This document shows positions 1 through 9,505 of a stretch of DNA of 64,000 nt, one piece after another. The DNA is taken from assembly GCF_001281385.1 (NCBI RefSeq), contig NZ_CP006911.1:1302001-1366000 (forward strand), given 5' to 3'. The first letter of the stretch is position 1. The number at the start of each line of letters is the position of its first letter. The DNA comes from Candidatus Pseudothioglobus singularis PS1. GTDB lineage: Bacteria; Pseudomonadota; Gammaproteobacteria; PS1; Pseudothioglobaceae. Made by a program: the position numbers and the translations under genes. The notes beneath the pieces were generated by a model. The model did no database searches. It was not told the origin of the DNA and saw nothing but the letters and a program-made list of their open reading frames with translations.

Positions 1-358
1 TGACTTTTGCAGAAGTCTCTAATATTTTCAAAGTTAGATTGACGCCTACACTCATGTTGGGGGCAAACACAATAGGAATTTCTTTTGACGCTTGTTGAAT
101 GAACTCTAACTCATTATCACTGAAACCTGTTGTCCCTATGACCATTGCTTTTCCAGAGCCTTTACAGATAGAAATAGCATCTAAGGATGCCTCTGGCCTT
201 GAAAAATCAATCAGTACATCGAAATTATCTAATTGATCTGCTAACTTATCTCCTTTATCAAGTCCAGCGCCAAACTCTGCTTTAGAGTTTGAATGAACAG
301 CTTCTATTAGGGTTTGACCCATTTTTCCTTTTGATCCATTTATGGCAATTCTAGTCAT
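1..358 (-). CDS. dapB: 4-hydroxy-tetrahydrodipicolinate reductase, C-terminus cut by window edge
   Basis: Cytoplasmic NAD(P)H-dependent reductase of the diaminopimelate/lysine pathway. I translated the minus strand from the ATG at 358-356 and about 119 residues are visible before the edge. They start [15 protein letters not shown], a Rossmann nucleotide-binding motif, followed by the family motifs [16 protein letters not shown] and APNMSVGVN. The ATG lies inside the last codons of kdsA (8-nt overlap), so the two are probably co-transcribed and translationally coupled. The C-terminal dihydrodipicolinate-binding half is outside the window. Identity is secure; completeness cannot be judged. Confidence 0.93.
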   Translation of the reverse strand, partial: MTRIAINGSKGKMGQTLIEAVHSNSKAEFGAGLDKGDKLADQLDNFDVLIDFSRPEASLDAISICKGSGKAMVIGTTGFSDNELEFIQQASKEIPIVFAPNMSVGVNLTLKILETSAKV

Positions 359-1190
359 TGATAGAATCCTCTAGTAAGTTATTTTTTTTGGTCACTGAAT
401 CAATCTCCTTAAGAGTTTCAAGAAGAGTAAACATTAAGTTCATTGGCATTGAATTTTGACCATCACTCTTGGCTAAGTTTGGATTTGGATGCGTTTCCAT
501 AAATACTCCTGAAACGCCAACAGCTACAGCAGCCCTTGCTAGAACAGGGACCATCTCTCTTTGGCCACCCGAGGATTTACCTTGCCCCCCTGGATGCTGA
601 ACTGAGTGAGTTGCATCAAACACAATCGGACAATCAGTCGATCTCATACTAGATAGACCCCTCATATCTGAAACCAAAGTGTTGTAGCCAAAAGAGGTGC
701 CGCGATCACACACCATGATCTGCTGGTTTCCTGTTGACTTAGCTTTATCTACGACATTTTCCATATCCCAAGGCGCTTGAAATTGTCCTTTTTTGATATT
801 TACAGGCAACCCCTGACTACAAACATTTTGTATGAAGTTTGTCTGCCTAACCAGAAAAGCTGGCGTCTGAAGAACATCCACTACAGAGCTTACCTCATCT
901 AAAGGAGAGTCTTCATGGACATCAGTCAAGACCGGAACACCTACCTCCAATTTAACCTTTTCAAGTATCCTGAGCCCCTCTTCAATCCCAAGACCGCGAA
1001 AACTATCGGCGCTCGTGCGATTAGCCTTATCAAATGAGGATTTATAAATAAAGTTGATATTGAGCTCGTTACACACCTTTTTGAGATAGCTTGCCGTCTC
1101 AATTGCAAGCTGCTCTGACTCAATCACACAGGGCCCGGCAATCAAAAAAAAGGGGTGCTCAATTCCAGCATGAAAATCTAGTAAATTCAT
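351..1190 (-). CDS. kdsA: 3-deoxy-8-phosphooctulonate (Kdo-8-P) synthase
   Basis: Condenses phosphoenolpyruvate with arabinose 5-phosphate to Kdo-8-phosphate, the committed step to the Kdo of the LPS inner core. The 279 residues fit the family length. Visible motifs are AGPCVIES (about 18-25), TDVHE (89-93), [11 protein letters not shown] (133-143), [10 protein letters not shown] (161-170), DATHSVQ (192-198) and METHPNP (231-237). A cysteine (C21) sits where E. coli KdsA has asparagine, which by family knowledge marks the metal-dependent class; that assignment is inference. It overlaps the start of dapB by 8 nt. kdsB of the same pathway lies at about 13 kb. Confidence 0.95.
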   Translation of the reverse strand: MNLLDFHAGIEHPFFLIAGPCVIESEQLAIETASYLKKVCNELNINFIYKSSFDKANRTSADSFRGLGIEEGLRILEKVKLEVGVPVLTDVHEDSPLDEVSSVVDVLQTPAFLVRQTNFIQNVCSQGLPVNIKKGQFQAPWDMENVVDKAKSTGNQQIMVCDRGTSFGYNTLVSDMRGLSSMRSTDCPIVFDATHSVQHPGGQGKSSGGQREMVPVLARAAVAVGVSGVFMETHPNPNLAKSDGQNSMPMNLMFTLLETLKEIDSVTKKNNLLEDSIND

Positions 1191-1267
1191 GTACTTCGCT
1201 CAATACTTAAATATATACGTAAATTATATTCGTTTAAAATAGGCATAGTTATAAATTCCTTTCAGCG

Positions 1268-2068
1268 ATGGCACAAAAAACACCTGACATTTTAAAAAAA
1301 ATAGTTTCTCGAAAGCATGAAGAAATTGATGAGGGTATTAAACGTGTCCCTCTCGATAGAATGATTGAATTAGCCAGTAATGCTGACGAAACCCGCGGCT
1401 TTTATAATGCACTTTATAGCAAAGTCAGTCAAAAACAGAGTGGTATTATTGCTGAAATCAAAAAAGCATCCCCTAGTAAAGGCGTCCTAAGGGAGAACTT
1501 TGATCCTGTTGAAATTGCAAAAAGTTATGAGTCAGGGGGTGCGAGTTGCCTTTCAATATTAACGGACCGCGATTTCTTTCAAGGTGACCCTTTATTCCTA
1601 ATAAAAGCTCGTGCTGCTGTCTCAATACCAGTCATTCGAAAAGATTTTATTGTTGATCCATATCAGGTCTATGAATCAAGAGCTATGGGAGCTGACTGTG
1701 TTTTATTAATAGCCTCATGCCTCAAAGATAGTGAGTTAAAAAACCTAAGTCAGCTAGCTTCATCCCTTGGAATGGATACTTTAGTTGAAGTTCATGACAG
1801 AGATGAGCTTCATCGTGCATTAAAACTAGAACTTCCAATGCTTGGCATAAACAATAGGAATCTTAGAAATTTTGAAGTTAGCCTTCAAACGACTATTGAC
1901 TTACTCTCTGACATTGGCGATGATAAGTTAGTGATTACTGAATCAGGTATCACTTCAAAAATGGATGTAGATTTAATGCATCAGCATCATGTGTTTGGTT
2001 TTTTAATTGGCGAGGCTTTTATGAGGGACTCTAACCCTGGCCAAAAACTTGAGGAGTTTTTTAAATGA
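1268..2068 (+). CDS. trpC: Indole-3-glycerol phosphate synthase
   Basis: Cytoplasmic tryptophan-pathway enzyme that closes the indole ring of CdRP to give indole-3-glycerol phosphate. The 266 residues match a monofunctional TrpC (TIM barrel). Motifs include [12 protein letters not shown] (61-72, catalytic Lys region), [10 protein letters not shown] (124-133), GINNRNL (about 193-199) and TESGI near the C-terminus. No TrpF domain is fused. Its ATGA stop/start overlap with the downstream OsmC gene indicates translational coupling. The rest of the trp genes are not in view. Confidence 0.95.
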   Translation: MAQKTPDILKKIVSRKHEEIDEGIKRVPLDRMIELASNADETRGFYNALYSKVSQKQSGIIAEIKKASPSKGVLRENFDPVEIAKSYESGGASCLSILTDRDFFQGDPLFLIKARAAVSIPVIRKDFIVDPYQVYESRAMGADCVLLIASCLKDSELKNLSQLASSLGMDTLVEVHDRDELHRALKLELPMLGINNRNLRNFEVSLQTTIDLLSDIGDDKLVITESGITSKMDVDLMHQHHVFGFLIGEAFMRDSNPGQKLEEFFK

Positions 2069-2478
2069 ATATTTCTGTAAATTGGGTTGACGGGCTTCTT
2101 ATGGTTGGCAAATCAGACAGTGGCCACACCATCACCATGGATGGACCACCAGAATCAGGTGGTGAGAATCTGGGCGTTAGGCCCATGGAAATGCTCTTAC
2201 TAGGTGTGGCAGGCTGCACAATGATTGATGTTGTGACCACACTCAAAAAAATGCGCCAAGACCTATCTCACTGTGAAACCAAGATTAACGCAGAGAGAGC
2301 AACTGACCATCCAAAAGTGTTTACCAATATTCATATTCAGTTTACCGTTAAAGGTAAGGATTTAGATTCAAAGAAAGTTGATAAAGCGATTACATTGTCA
2401 GCTGAAAAGTACTGCTCAGCATCAATCATGCTTGGAGAAATGGCAACAATTACGCATGATTTTGAGGTCGTTGAATAA
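2065..2478 (+). CDS. OsmC/YhfA family thiol peroxidase-like protein
   Basis: Small cytoplasmic protein (137 aa) of the OsmC family, whose members reduce organic hydroperoxides with two conserved cysteines. The two expected cysteines are seen: C51 in [12 protein letters not shown] and C117 in [11 protein letters not shown]. The [11 protein letters not shown] stretch is the family hallmark around the peroxidatic cysteine. The start overlaps the trpC stop as ATGA. The YhfA-like subgroup is more likely than Ohr because of the short N-terminus, but I cannot decide the subgroup or the substrate from sequence alone. Confidence 0.85.
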   Translation: MNISVNWVDGLLMVGKSDSGHTITMDGPPESGGENLGVRPMEMLLLGVAGCTMIDVVTTLKKMRQDLSHCETKINAERATDHPKVFTNIHIQFTVKGKDLDSKKVDKAITLSAEKYCSASIMLGEMATITHDFEVVE

Positions 2479-2528
2479 AATTTTGTGAAACAACTATTTT
2501 CTAAAATACTCATTCAATTTATTTGCAG

Positions 2529-2534
2529 TATAAT
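2529..2534 (+). promoter_or_regulatory. -10 element (TATAAT) upstream of tRNA-Ser
   Basis: A perfect TATAAT lies 13 nt before the 5' end of the tRNA, close to the expected distance for a start just upstream of the mature tRNA. No good -35 box stands out at 16-18 nt, so the call rests on the -10 alone. Confidence 0.45.
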
Positions 2535-2546
2535 ATGCGATTCTTC

Positions 2547-2638
2547 GGAGAGGTGGCCGAGTGGCTGAAGGCGCTCCCCTGCTAAGGGAGTATAGGCTTT
2601 AACTCCTATCGAGGGTTCGAATCCCTCTCTCTCCGCCA
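2547..2638 (+). tRNA. tRNA-Ser (anticodon GCT)
   Basis: The 92-nt sequence folds as a class II tRNA. The acceptor stem GGAGAGG pairs with TCTCTCC with one G-U at its base. The D-loop is GGCCGAGTGGCTGAAGGC, the anticodon stem-loop is CTCCC-CTGCTAA-GGGAG with anticodon GCT, the variable arm is long, and the T-loop contains GGTTCGAATCC. The CCA end is encoded. It reads AGC and AGU serine codons. Confidence 0.96.
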
Positions 2639-2707
2639 TAATTTTTCTTTCTCTAAATAACGCCTAATCTTCATTTAGACTTCACAACAGAATTTTATAA
2701 TTCGATA

Positions 2708-4132
2708 ATGAATAATACTAAATCACTTCATTGGTTTCGTCAGGATCTACGTTTATCAGACAATCCAGCTCTCCATCATGCTTCAAAGAATGACCAAGTT
2801 CTTCCACTTTATATTTTAGATGATCAAAATTCTGGAGATTTTTCAATGGGAGAAGCAAGTCGTTTCTGGCTGCATCATTCTTTAAAAAACCTTAAAGAAA
2901 ACCTAAATAATAATTTATCTATTTATCAAGGAGACCCTTTAAAAGCCTTATTAGATATTATTGATCGCAACAATATAACTGCTGTCTATTGGAATAGGTG
3001 CTATGAACCCTGGCGAATTAAAAGAGACACAGAAATCAAATCAGCACTAGAATCTAAAGGAATTTCAGTTTTTACCTACAATGGCTCACTTCTATGGGAG
3101 CCCTGGACGATCAAAAAAGATGATGGTACGCCTTACAAAGTTTTTACTCCCTTCTACCGTAAGGGATGCCTTAACTCAGAAGAACCTAGAAGGCCTCTAC
3201 CCAAGGTCAGTACTTCGAATTTCATTGTTGATAAGGCCCCCTCATTAAATCTTGAAGATTTGTCACTCATTCCTGCCTTCAGATGGGACATTCAAATGGA
3301 GTCCCATTGGGATATAGGAGAAATAGGTGCATACGAAAGGCTGACTAAATTTATTGATGGTGGTATTAAACACTACAAGGAAGGTAGGAATTTTCCTGCA
3401 AAGCCATTTGTATCTAGAATCTCTCCTCACATACATTTTGGTGAGCTGTCTCCCAATCAGGCATGGTATCTGGCTAAAGAAAAAGGTGGTGATAAGGATA
3501 TTGATCACTTTTTAAGTGAATTAGGGTGGCGAGAGTTCTCCTACTGTCAGCTTTATTTCAATCCAGATCTTCCAAGAAAAAATCTCCAATCGAAATTTGA
3601 TGCTTTTCCATGGGAAGATAACCCAAAAAATTTATTAGCTTGGCAAAAAGGCCAAACTGGAATCCCTATGGTTGATGCTGGAATGAGGGAATTATGGTTG
3701 ACCGGTTCAATGCATAATCGAGTCAGGATGGTTGTAGGTTCATTTTTAGTAAAAAATCTTTTATTAAATTGGCATCATGGTGAACGCTGGTTTTGGGATT
3801 GCCTGGTTGATGCTGATCTTGCGAGTAATAGTGCGAGTTGGCAGTGGATTGCAGGATGTGGGGCAGACGCAGCACCATACTTTAGAATTTTCAATCCAGT
3901 CACACAGGGCGAGAAATTTGATCCAGATGGTGAATACATTAGACAATATATTCCAGAATTAAAGGAACTGCCCAACAAATATCTTTACAATCCATCGGAG
4001 GCTCCAAAGGAAACCTTAGACAAAGCAAATATTGTTATTGGAAAAGATTATCCTGAGCCCATAATAAATCTAAAGGCTTCTCGAGAAAAAGCCCTAGATG
4101 CTTTTAAATCCTTAAAAAAAGAGGAAGCTTAA
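2708..4132 (+). CDS. phrB: Deoxyribodipyrimidine photolyase (CPD photolyase, class I-like)
   Basis: Light-driven flavoprotein that splits UV-induced pyrimidine dimers. The 474 residues carry an N-terminal antenna domain starting LHWFRQDLRLSDNPAL and a helical FAD domain. The latter contains GRNFPAKPFVSRISPHIHFGE, GWREFSYCQ, GIPMVDAGMRELW, HNRVRMVVGSF and ASNSASWQWIAGCGADAAPYFRIFNP, the flavin- and DNA-contacting core with the tryptophans expected of the electron-transfer chain. Length and motifs favour a DNA photolyase over a cryptochrome. It is a single gene downstream of tRNA-Ser and convergent with the next gene. The function fits a sunlit surface-water habitat. Confidence 0.92.
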   Translation: MNNTKSLHWFRQDLRLSDNPALHHASKNDQVLPLYILDDQNSGDFSMGEASRFWLHHSLKNLKENLNNNLSIYQGDPLKALLDIIDRNNITAVYWNRCYEPWRIKRDTEIKSALESKGISVFTYNGSLLWEPWTIKKDDGTPYKVFTPFYRKGCLNSEEPRRPLPKVSTSNFIVDKAPSLNLEDLSLIPAFRWDIQMESHWDIGEIGAYERLTKFIDGGIKHYKEGRNFPAKPFVSRISPHIHFGELSPNQAWYLAKEKGGDKDIDHFLSELGWREFSYCQLYFNPDLPRKNLQSKFDAFPWEDNPKNLLAWQKGQTGIPMVDAGMRELWLTGSMHNRVRMVVGSFLVKNLLLNWHHGERWFWDCLVDADLASNSASWQWIAGCGADAAPYFRIFNPVTQGEKFDPDGEYIRQYIPELKELPNKYLYNPSEAPKETLDKANIVIGKDYPEPIINLKASREKALDAFKSLKKEEA

Positions 4133-4139
4133 AAGACTC

Positions 4140-5045
4140 TTAAACCAAATCATTCACTGATTGAGTCCATCTTGAATTTACATGTAAGTCCCAATAAGAC
4201 TTATGTATTTGTCTCGTTACTTTGCCTGGTTTGCCATTACCCACCAATTGATTATTAATCTTAGTAATTGGCATTATTCCTCCAGCTGTAGAGGTTGCAA
4301 ATACTTCAATAGAATCATTAAGCATGTCGATAGAAATTGGCTTTAGATTAACTGGTAAGTTAATTTCTTCTGCTAGATCTAAAACAGTTTGCCTTGTAAC
4401 ACCCTCTAAAACTCCTTTATCTGGAGTATAAAGCCCACTTGCATCGACACAAAAAATATTAAATCCAGGTCCTTCTGAAATATTATTTCCTTCATCCACT
4501 AAAATTACTGAGTCAACATTAGAGTCATAAGCTTCAAACATCCCGCTAATTAAATCAAGCCAATGATAGTTTTTGATTTTTGAATCAACAGATTCAGGTG
4601 GTATTCTTCTTATGTTGCTTACTATAACATTCAAGCCTTTCTCAAATTCATCTGGATTAAGAATCCAGCCAAATGGCACTGCAAAAGCTATAAAACGATG
4701 ATTCGCTTTACGCGGATCCCTTTGAAAATTTTTAGAAACACCTCTAGTCTGAATCATCTCTACGTAAGCATCATCGAGTCCTGCATGCCTAACACAACCT
4801 GCAAGTATTTTTTTAAGGTCATCTCTTTCCAATGAACAAGGCATCCTAAGACTTTTAGTAGATTCAAAGAATCTGTCTATATGCTCATCTAAGCGAAAAA
4901 ATTGACCTTTCCATACATGCACAACATCATAGGTTGCATCAGATCTGAGAAACCCCCAGTCAAGGATTGGTATTCGAGCTTCTGAAATATTAATAAACTC
5001 TCCATTCATCCATGCAGAGCCTTGAGGAAAGATATCTTCTTTCAA
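4140..5045 (-). CDS. Fold-type IV PLP aminotransferase, amine-transaminase-like
   Basis: Cytoplasmic pyridoxal-phosphate enzyme (301 aa) of the branched-chain / D-amino-acid / (R)-amine transaminase family. The likely Schiff-base lysine is K158 in SKIKNYHWLD, and the fold IV motif ISEGPGFNIF follows at 189-198 with the conserved Glu. The N-terminal stretch GFLRSDATYDVVHVWKGQFF (31-50) resembles (R)-selective amine transaminases more than E. coli IlvE, which lacks that SDxTYD pattern. The substrate is therefore open: ilvE, D-alanine or amine transaminase activity are all possible. It is 6 nt downstream of upp on the same strand and probably in its operon. Confidence 0.8.
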   Translation of the reverse strand: MKEDIFPQGSAWMNGEFINISEARIPILDWGFLRSDATYDVVHVWKGQFFRLDEHIDRFFESTKSLRMPCSLERDDLKKILAGCVRHAGLDDAYVEMIQTRGVSKNFQRDPRKANHRFIAFAVPFGWILNPDEFEKGLNVIVSNIRRIPPESVDSKIKNYHWLDLISGMFEAYDSNVDSVILVDEGNNISEGPGFNIFCVDASGLYTPDKGVLEGVTRQTVLDLAEEINLPVNLKPISIDMLNDSIEVFATSTAGGIMPITKINNQLVGNGKPGKVTRQIHKSYWDLHVNSRWTQSVNDLV

Positions 5046-5051
5046 GATTAT

Positions 5052-5681
5052 TTACTTTGTGCCAAAAATCTTATCTCCAGCATCCCCTAAACCTGGCAGT
5101 ATATAGCCATTCTCATTAAGAGAATCATCTATTGCAGCAATAAACAAATCAACATCTGGATGTAATTTTGTAACCCTTTCAAGCCCCTCGGGAGAGGCTA
5201 CTAAAAACAAACCTATAATTTTCTTACAACCCTTTTGCTTTAATAAATCAATTGTCGCAAGAAGTGTTCCACCTGTAGCCAGCATTGGATCAATAATTAA
5301 TGAAGTTCTTTGGTCAATGTCCGTAATCACTTTATCAAAATAAGCAACAGGGTCTAAAGTTTCCTCATCTCGATATAAACCAACTACACTCACTTTGGCA
5401 TTAGGCACAAGAGTTAGAACACCATCAAGCATTCCTAGTCCTGCTCTAAGAATTGGAACAATTGATAGTTTCTTACCACTGAGCATCTGGGTGTTTATTG
5501 GCTCACCTTGCCAGCCATTGATTTCTCTATTTTCTAGAGGCAGGTCTCGGGTCGCCTCATAAGTCAAAAGACTAGCGACTTCATTGGCAAGCTCACGAAA
5601 CTGTTTCGTACTAATTCCCTCCTGACGAAGCAAAGCAATCTTATGTGCAATGAGAGGGTGTTTTATAGCATTAAGTGGCAT
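5052..5681 (-). CDS. upp: Uracil phosphoribosyltransferase
   Basis: Pyrimidine salvage enzyme converting uracil and PRPP to UMP in the cytoplasm. The 209 residues fit the family. Motifs are [12 protein letters not shown] near the N-terminus, [11 protein letters not shown] (about 79-89), the PRPP loop [14 protein letters not shown] (about 132-145) and the uracil-binding C-terminus [18 protein letters not shown]. The start is supported by AGGAAAA just upstream on the minus strand. It leads a two-gene unit with the aminotransferase gene. Confidence 0.95.
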   Translation of the reverse strand: MPLNAIKHPLIAHKIALLRQEGISTKQFRELANEVASLLTYEATRDLPLENREINGWQGEPINTQMLSGKKLSIVPILRAGLGMLDGVLTLVPNAKVSVVGLYRDEETLDPVAYFDKVITDIDQRTSLIIDPMLATGGTLLATIDLLKQKGCKKIIGLFLVASPEGLERVTKLHPDVDLFIAAIDDSLNENGYILPGLGDAGDKIFGTK

Positions 5682-5806
5682 CTTTTTTCCTAAAATATAT
5701 TTTCAATAAAATTTGATTTTACATGTTAATACAAATTGTAATATTTTTCTAAAAATCTTAGAACATGAATATGTATGATAAAGGTTTTATCTATTGAGCT
5801 AATCAT

Positions 5807-6748
5807 ATGAATTTTGGAATTTTAGGGGAAGCAAAAATTGCGCGAGAACATGTTGTTCCAGCAATACTTAGTGCTGGACATAAAGTAACTCATGTTGGAA
5901 GAAGAATCCCAGGGCAAGTAGCACTGCCTAAAATCTATGGGAATGCTATCGAGACTGATTATGAGACTCTTATTAATGACCCTTCAGTTGATGCAATCTA
6001 TAATCCACTTCCGAATCATCTTCATGTACCCTACTCTATTGAAGCGCTTAAAGTTGGTAAACATGTCCTTTGTGAAAAACCTGTTGCCCTTAACTTAGAT
6101 GAATTATCACAGCTTGAGAATGCTGCCAAACATAGCAAAGCATTTTTCTATGAAGCTTTTATGGTCAGAAGTCACCCTCAATGGCACTGGCTAAAAAATC
6201 TTGATATCGGCAAGTATCAGTCGTCTCACTTTATCTTTAGCTACCCCCAACAGCCCCTTGGGAATGTGCGAAACCTTATTAAATATGGTGGTGGACCATT
6301 ATTTGATATTGGGTGCTATGCTATTTTGTCGGGATGCATACTCTTTGAGGGTGAGCCCGAAGTACTCTATGCGGTTGCAGTTAAAAGTGAAGAATATGAA
6401 ATTGAAAAACAAGTCGATGCTACTCTTAGATGGCCAAATGGTGAAACACTGAGCTTGACTGTTTCAGCTAATGCAGCTCTTTGTCAAGCCTTTACTGTTC
6501 TTGGTTCGAATGGCTGGGCTAAACTGAATGTTCCAGTCAATCCCCCTGAAACAACATATGCCTACTGGTCTAATGGTGGCCTTGAAAAAGGAACTAAAGT
6601 TGAATTTCCAGCGTGTAACCACTACCAGCTGATGGTAGAAGAATTTGTTTCTCAATCTGAATCTGGGCATGACTCAGATTTCTTGTTCTCAAGAATCATC
6701 ACAAAAGCTATCAATGATATTCAAAAAATTGCTGGTTTAACAATCTAA
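5807..6748 (+). CDS. Gfo/Idh/MocA family NAD(P)-dependent oxidoreductase
   Basis: Cytoplasmic dehydrogenase (313 aa) of the glucose-fructose oxidoreductase / inositol dehydrogenase family. The N-terminal Rossmann motif is ILGEAKIAREHVVPAI (4-19), a variant of the glycine-rich loop common in this family. The catalytic signature HVLCEKPVALN (about 85-95) carries the EKP motif, and GGGPLFDIGCYAI (about 161-173) holds the conserved DxGCY. The C-terminal half is the substrate/beta-sheet domain. The substrate, most likely a sugar or a diol, cannot be read from sequence. It stands alone, divergent from upp. Confidence 0.85.
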   Translation: MNFGILGEAKIAREHVVPAILSAGHKVTHVGRRIPGQVALPKIYGNAIETDYETLINDPSVDAIYNPLPNHLHVPYSIEALKVGKHVLCEKPVALNLDELSQLENAAKHSKAFFYEAFMVRSHPQWHWLKNLDIGKYQSSHFIFSYPQQPLGNVRNLIKYGGGPLFDIGCYAILSGCILFEGEPEVLYAVAVKSEEYEIEKQVDATLRWPNGETLSLTVSANAALCQAFTVLGSNGWAKLNVPVNPPETTYAYWSNGGLEKGTKVEFPACNHYQLMVEEFVSQSESGHDSDFLFSRIITKAINDIQKIAGLTI

Positions 6749-6806
6749 ATAATTCATCAAAAATTGAAAAGATTACAACTCAATATTGAAATATTAATTA
6801 CGGCAC

Positions 6807-7607
6807 ATGGTATCTTATAACGCTATGGAAATAGATGCCCCATTTACAATTGCTGGAAGAACTTTTAACTCAAGACTGCTTGTTGGCTCAGGAAAATACA
6901 AAGACCTAAAAGAGACAAAATTAGCGACTGAAAAATCAGGTTCAGAAATTATTACTGTTGCAATCCGAAGAACTAATATTGGACAACATGCCAATGAGGA
7001 GAGCCTCCTAGACGTTATTTCGCCTGATAAATATACGATTCTCCCAAACACTGCTGGATGCTACAATGCAAAAGATGCTGTGAGAACGTGCCTATTGGCT
7101 CGAGAATTACTTGATGGACATAACCTAGTAAAACTTGAAGTCCTTGGTGATGAAAAAACTCTTTACCCAAATATCGTAGAAACTCTCGATGCAGCTAAAA
7201 CACTAATCAAGGAAAACTTTGATGTTATGGTTTACACCTCTGATGATCCAATTATTGCAAAAGAACTTGAAGACATTGGTTGCTGTGCAATAATGCCACT
7301 TGGCTCACTAATAGGCTCTGGTCAGGGTATTTCCAATCCTTTTAACATTAAATTAATTAAAGAGAATTCCAGTGTGCCAGTTTTGGTAGATGCAGGAATT
7401 GGCTGTGCAAGTGATGCTGCTAGAGCCATGGAGCTTGGATGTGATGGCGTCTTAATGAACTCCGCTATTGCCAATGCTAATGATCCACTTCTTATGGCCA
7501 GCGCAATGAAACATGCGATTATAGCTGGCAGGAAATCTTACCTTGCAGGCAGAATGATGAAAAAAGCCTACGCAAGTGCCTCATCACCCATGGAAAATCT
7601 CATATAG
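6807..7607 (+). CDS. thiG: Thiazole synthase
   Basis: Makes the thiazole phosphate moiety of thiamine from deoxyxylulose 5-phosphate, dehydroglycine and ThiS thiocarboxylate. Motifs include [36 protein letters not shown] (the catalytic Lys), [13 protein letters not shown] and [12 protein letters not shown]. The 266 residues include about six extra residues before a second ATG (6825), which could be the true start; neither has a clear ribosome-binding site. No TPP riboswitch is seen upstream. Its partner thiS lies far away at 37.2 kb. bioF follows after 18 nt. Confidence 0.94.
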   Translation: MVSYNAMEIDAPFTIAGRTFNSRLLVGSGKYKDLKETKLATEKSGSEIITVAIRRTNIGQHANEESLLDVISPDKYTILPNTAGCYNAKDAVRTCLLARELLDGHNLVKLEVLGDEKTLYPNIVETLDAAKTLIKENFDVMVYTSDDPIIAKELEDIGCCAIMPLGSLIGSGQGISNPFNIKLIKENSSVPVLVDAGIGCASDAARAMELGCDGVLMNSAIANANDPLLMASAMKHAIIAGRKSYLAGRMMKKAYASASSPMENLI

Positions 7608-7625
7608 CAATCTAAGATTACTATC

Positions 7626-8735
7626 ATGAACTTTTCAAAAAAAATAAGTGAGCTTGAAAACAATCATTTATTACGATCTCGAAGAGTATCAAACAGCCCC
7701 CAAACTACAAGAATGGTCATCGATGGCAGTGAAGTGGTTAATTTTTGCTCCAATGATTATCTTTCACTTGCGAGCCATCCCAAGGTTAAAGAAGCGTTCA
7801 TTAAAGGAGTCGAAAAATATGGCTCTGGCTCAGGGGCATCTCACCTTGTCAGTGGACACTCAGAGTCCCATAAACTTCTTGAAGAGGCCTTATCAGAATT
7901 TACTGGTCAAGAAAATGCTCTCATATTCTCATCTGGATATAGTGCTAATCTTGGAATTTTTTCAGCGCTCAGAGACGAAATCAAATGGGCACTACATGAC
8001 AAGTTAAACCATGCATCTTTAATTGATGGAAGTCGGATAGCTGGTCTAACTATTCAAAGGTACCTTCATAACAACCTTGACTCTCTTGACTCCAAGCTCG
8101 AAAAACAAATAGGTCCTGGCTTAGTTGTGACAGACAATGTATTTAGTATGGATGGAGATCAAGCAGACATAGCTGGAATTGACAAAGCTATTCATAAAAC
8201 TGATGCCATTTTGATGCAAGATGATGCCCATGGCTTTGGTATTTTTGATCCATTCATACCTAAGGGTTCTATCTATATGGCTACGTTAGGTAAAGCTGCA
8301 GGGGTTATGGGAGCCTTTGTTGCTGGCAATAATGACTTTATAGAATTCTTAATTCAAAAATCAAGACCATACACCTATACAACTGCAATCCCACCAAGTG
8401 TTTGTCAAGCAATCCTAATGAGCCTAGAAATTATAAAAAACGGCCAACAAAAAGAAAAACTACTTAAAAATATTGACTTTTTTAAGACTATGTCAAGCCA
8501 ACTAGGGCTCAATTTTGAAAATTCAGATAGTGCCATTCAGCCACTAATTGTCGGCTCTAGTCAAAAGGCATTAGAAATAAGTAAGAATTTATTTGATTCA
8601 GGTTTTTTTGTGAGTGCAATTCGTCCTCCCACTGTCCCTCCAAATACAGCTAGACTTCGGTTTACGTTATCATCAAATCATCAATCTGAAGAAATAGAGT
8701 CACTACTTGAAAAGGTGAAAAATGCTATGGCATAA
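7626..8735 (+). CDS. bioF: 8-amino-7-oxononanoate synthase
   Basis: PLP enzyme joining pimeloyl-ACP and L-alanine, the first step in assembling the biotin rings. The 369 residues contain VNFCSNDYLSLASHP, GSGSGASHLVSGHS, HDKLNHASLIDG, DDAHGFGIF and the PLP-lysine motif ATLGKAAGVMGAF, all typical of the alpha-oxoamine synthase family. Length and the NDYL motif favour BioF over Kbl. The last 14 nt overlap the start of bioH, so the two biotin genes are coupled. No bioA, bioB, bioC or bioD is in the window. Confidence 0.92.
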   Translation: MNFSKKISELENNHLLRSRRVSNSPQTTRMVIDGSEVVNFCSNDYLSLASHPKVKEAFIKGVEKYGSGSGASHLVSGHSESHKLLEEALSEFTGQENALIFSSGYSANLGIFSALRDEIKWALHDKLNHASLIDGSRIAGLTIQRYLHNNLDSLDSKLEKQIGPGLVVTDNVFSMDGDQADIAGIDKAIHKTDAILMQDDAHGFGIFDPFIPKGSIYMATLGKAAGVMGAFVAGNNDFIEFLIQKSRPYTYTTAIPPSVCQAILMSLEIIKNGQQKEKLLKNIDFFKTMSSQLGLNFENSDSAIQPLIVGSSQKALEISKNLFDSGFFVSAIRPPTVPPNTARLRFTLSSNHQSEEIESLLEKVKNAMA

Positions 8736-9420
8736 AACTATAGGTGAAGGGCCAGACCTTGTTCTCCTTCATGGATGGGCTTTTAATAGTGATATTTTTC
8801 AAAGCCTTGTCGAAAAATATAAACATAAATACCGTATAACAGTTATCGACCTACCTGGACATGGAAGAAGCCCTGATATTGAGGGTGATCTTGAATCATG
8901 GTGCAATGAGATAATTAAACTGATCCCTGAACAATCAATCCTCTTGGGCTGGTCTTTAGGAGGGCTTTTATCAACTTTCGTAGCAAATCAAATTAAAGTC
9001 AATAAACTTATTCTAGTTGCTTCGAGTCCTTGCCTTATAAATAATACAGATTGGGAATTTGGAATTGAAAGCCATGTTTTTAATCAATTTGTAAACAACT
9101 TGAAAAACGATAGTACTAAATCGCTAAAGCGTTTTGTTAGCCTTCAAAGCAAAGATAAGTCACAAATTCAGGAGCTTCATCAATCTATCCAAAAATTCCC
9201 TGCATCACAAAGCGCTTTGGATAATGGACTTCAAATAATCTTAAATTCTGATCTCAGAGATACCTTCAAAAATATTTCAACGCCAAAAAAATGCATTCTT
9301 GGATCACTCGACACTCTTGTTCCAGTAAGAATTCAAGATTGGTATCAAGCAGCAGGATCAAAAACCCATGTTTTAAGATCTGGCCACCTGCCATTTTTGG
9401 ACAACGACTTCAAAATTTAA
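8722..9420 (+). CDS. bioH: Pimeloyl-ACP methyl ester carboxylesterase
   Basis: Alpha/beta-hydrolase (232 aa) that removes the methyl group from pimeloyl-ACP methyl ester so that BioF can use it. The oxyanion-hole HGW motif (LVLLHGWAFNSD), the nucleophile elbow GWSLGG (Ser78), an Asp in LGSLDTLVP and the His in RSGHLPFLD form the expected triad. The sequence alone would allow other esterases; the overlap with bioF makes BioH the best call. The usual partner bioC is not adjacent. Confidence 0.87.
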   Translation: MLWHKTIGEGPDLVLLHGWAFNSDIFQSLVEKYKHKYRITVIDLPGHGRSPDIEGDLESWCNEIIKLIPEQSILLGWSLGGLLSTFVANQIKVNKLILVASSPCLINNTDWEFGIESHVFNQFVNNLKNDSTKSLKRFVSLQSKDKSQIQELHQSIQKFPASQSALDNGLQIILNSDLRDTFKNISTPKKCILGSLDTLVPVRIQDWYQAAGSKTHVLRSGHLPFLDNDFKI

Positions 9421-9469
9421 CTTATATTCTCCCACTTCAAAGTTTCAATTCTTATAGTTATCGGGTTTT

Positions 9470-9478
9470 TGGTATAAT
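9470..9478 (+). promoter_or_regulatory. Extended -10 promoter for purEK
   Basis: TGGTATAAT, an extended -10 element (TG-n-TATAAT), lies 27 nt before the purE start and just after the end of bioH. No strong -35 is seen, as is common with extended -10 promoters. Confidence 0.5.
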
Positions 9479-9505
9479 TCCATCAATTTCCTCACCAACA
9501 CAAAA

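Noticed and set aside
3763-3978. Overlapping ORFs inside the photolyase gene
   Set aside because: They are frame shadows of phrB without motifs or ribosome-binding sites.
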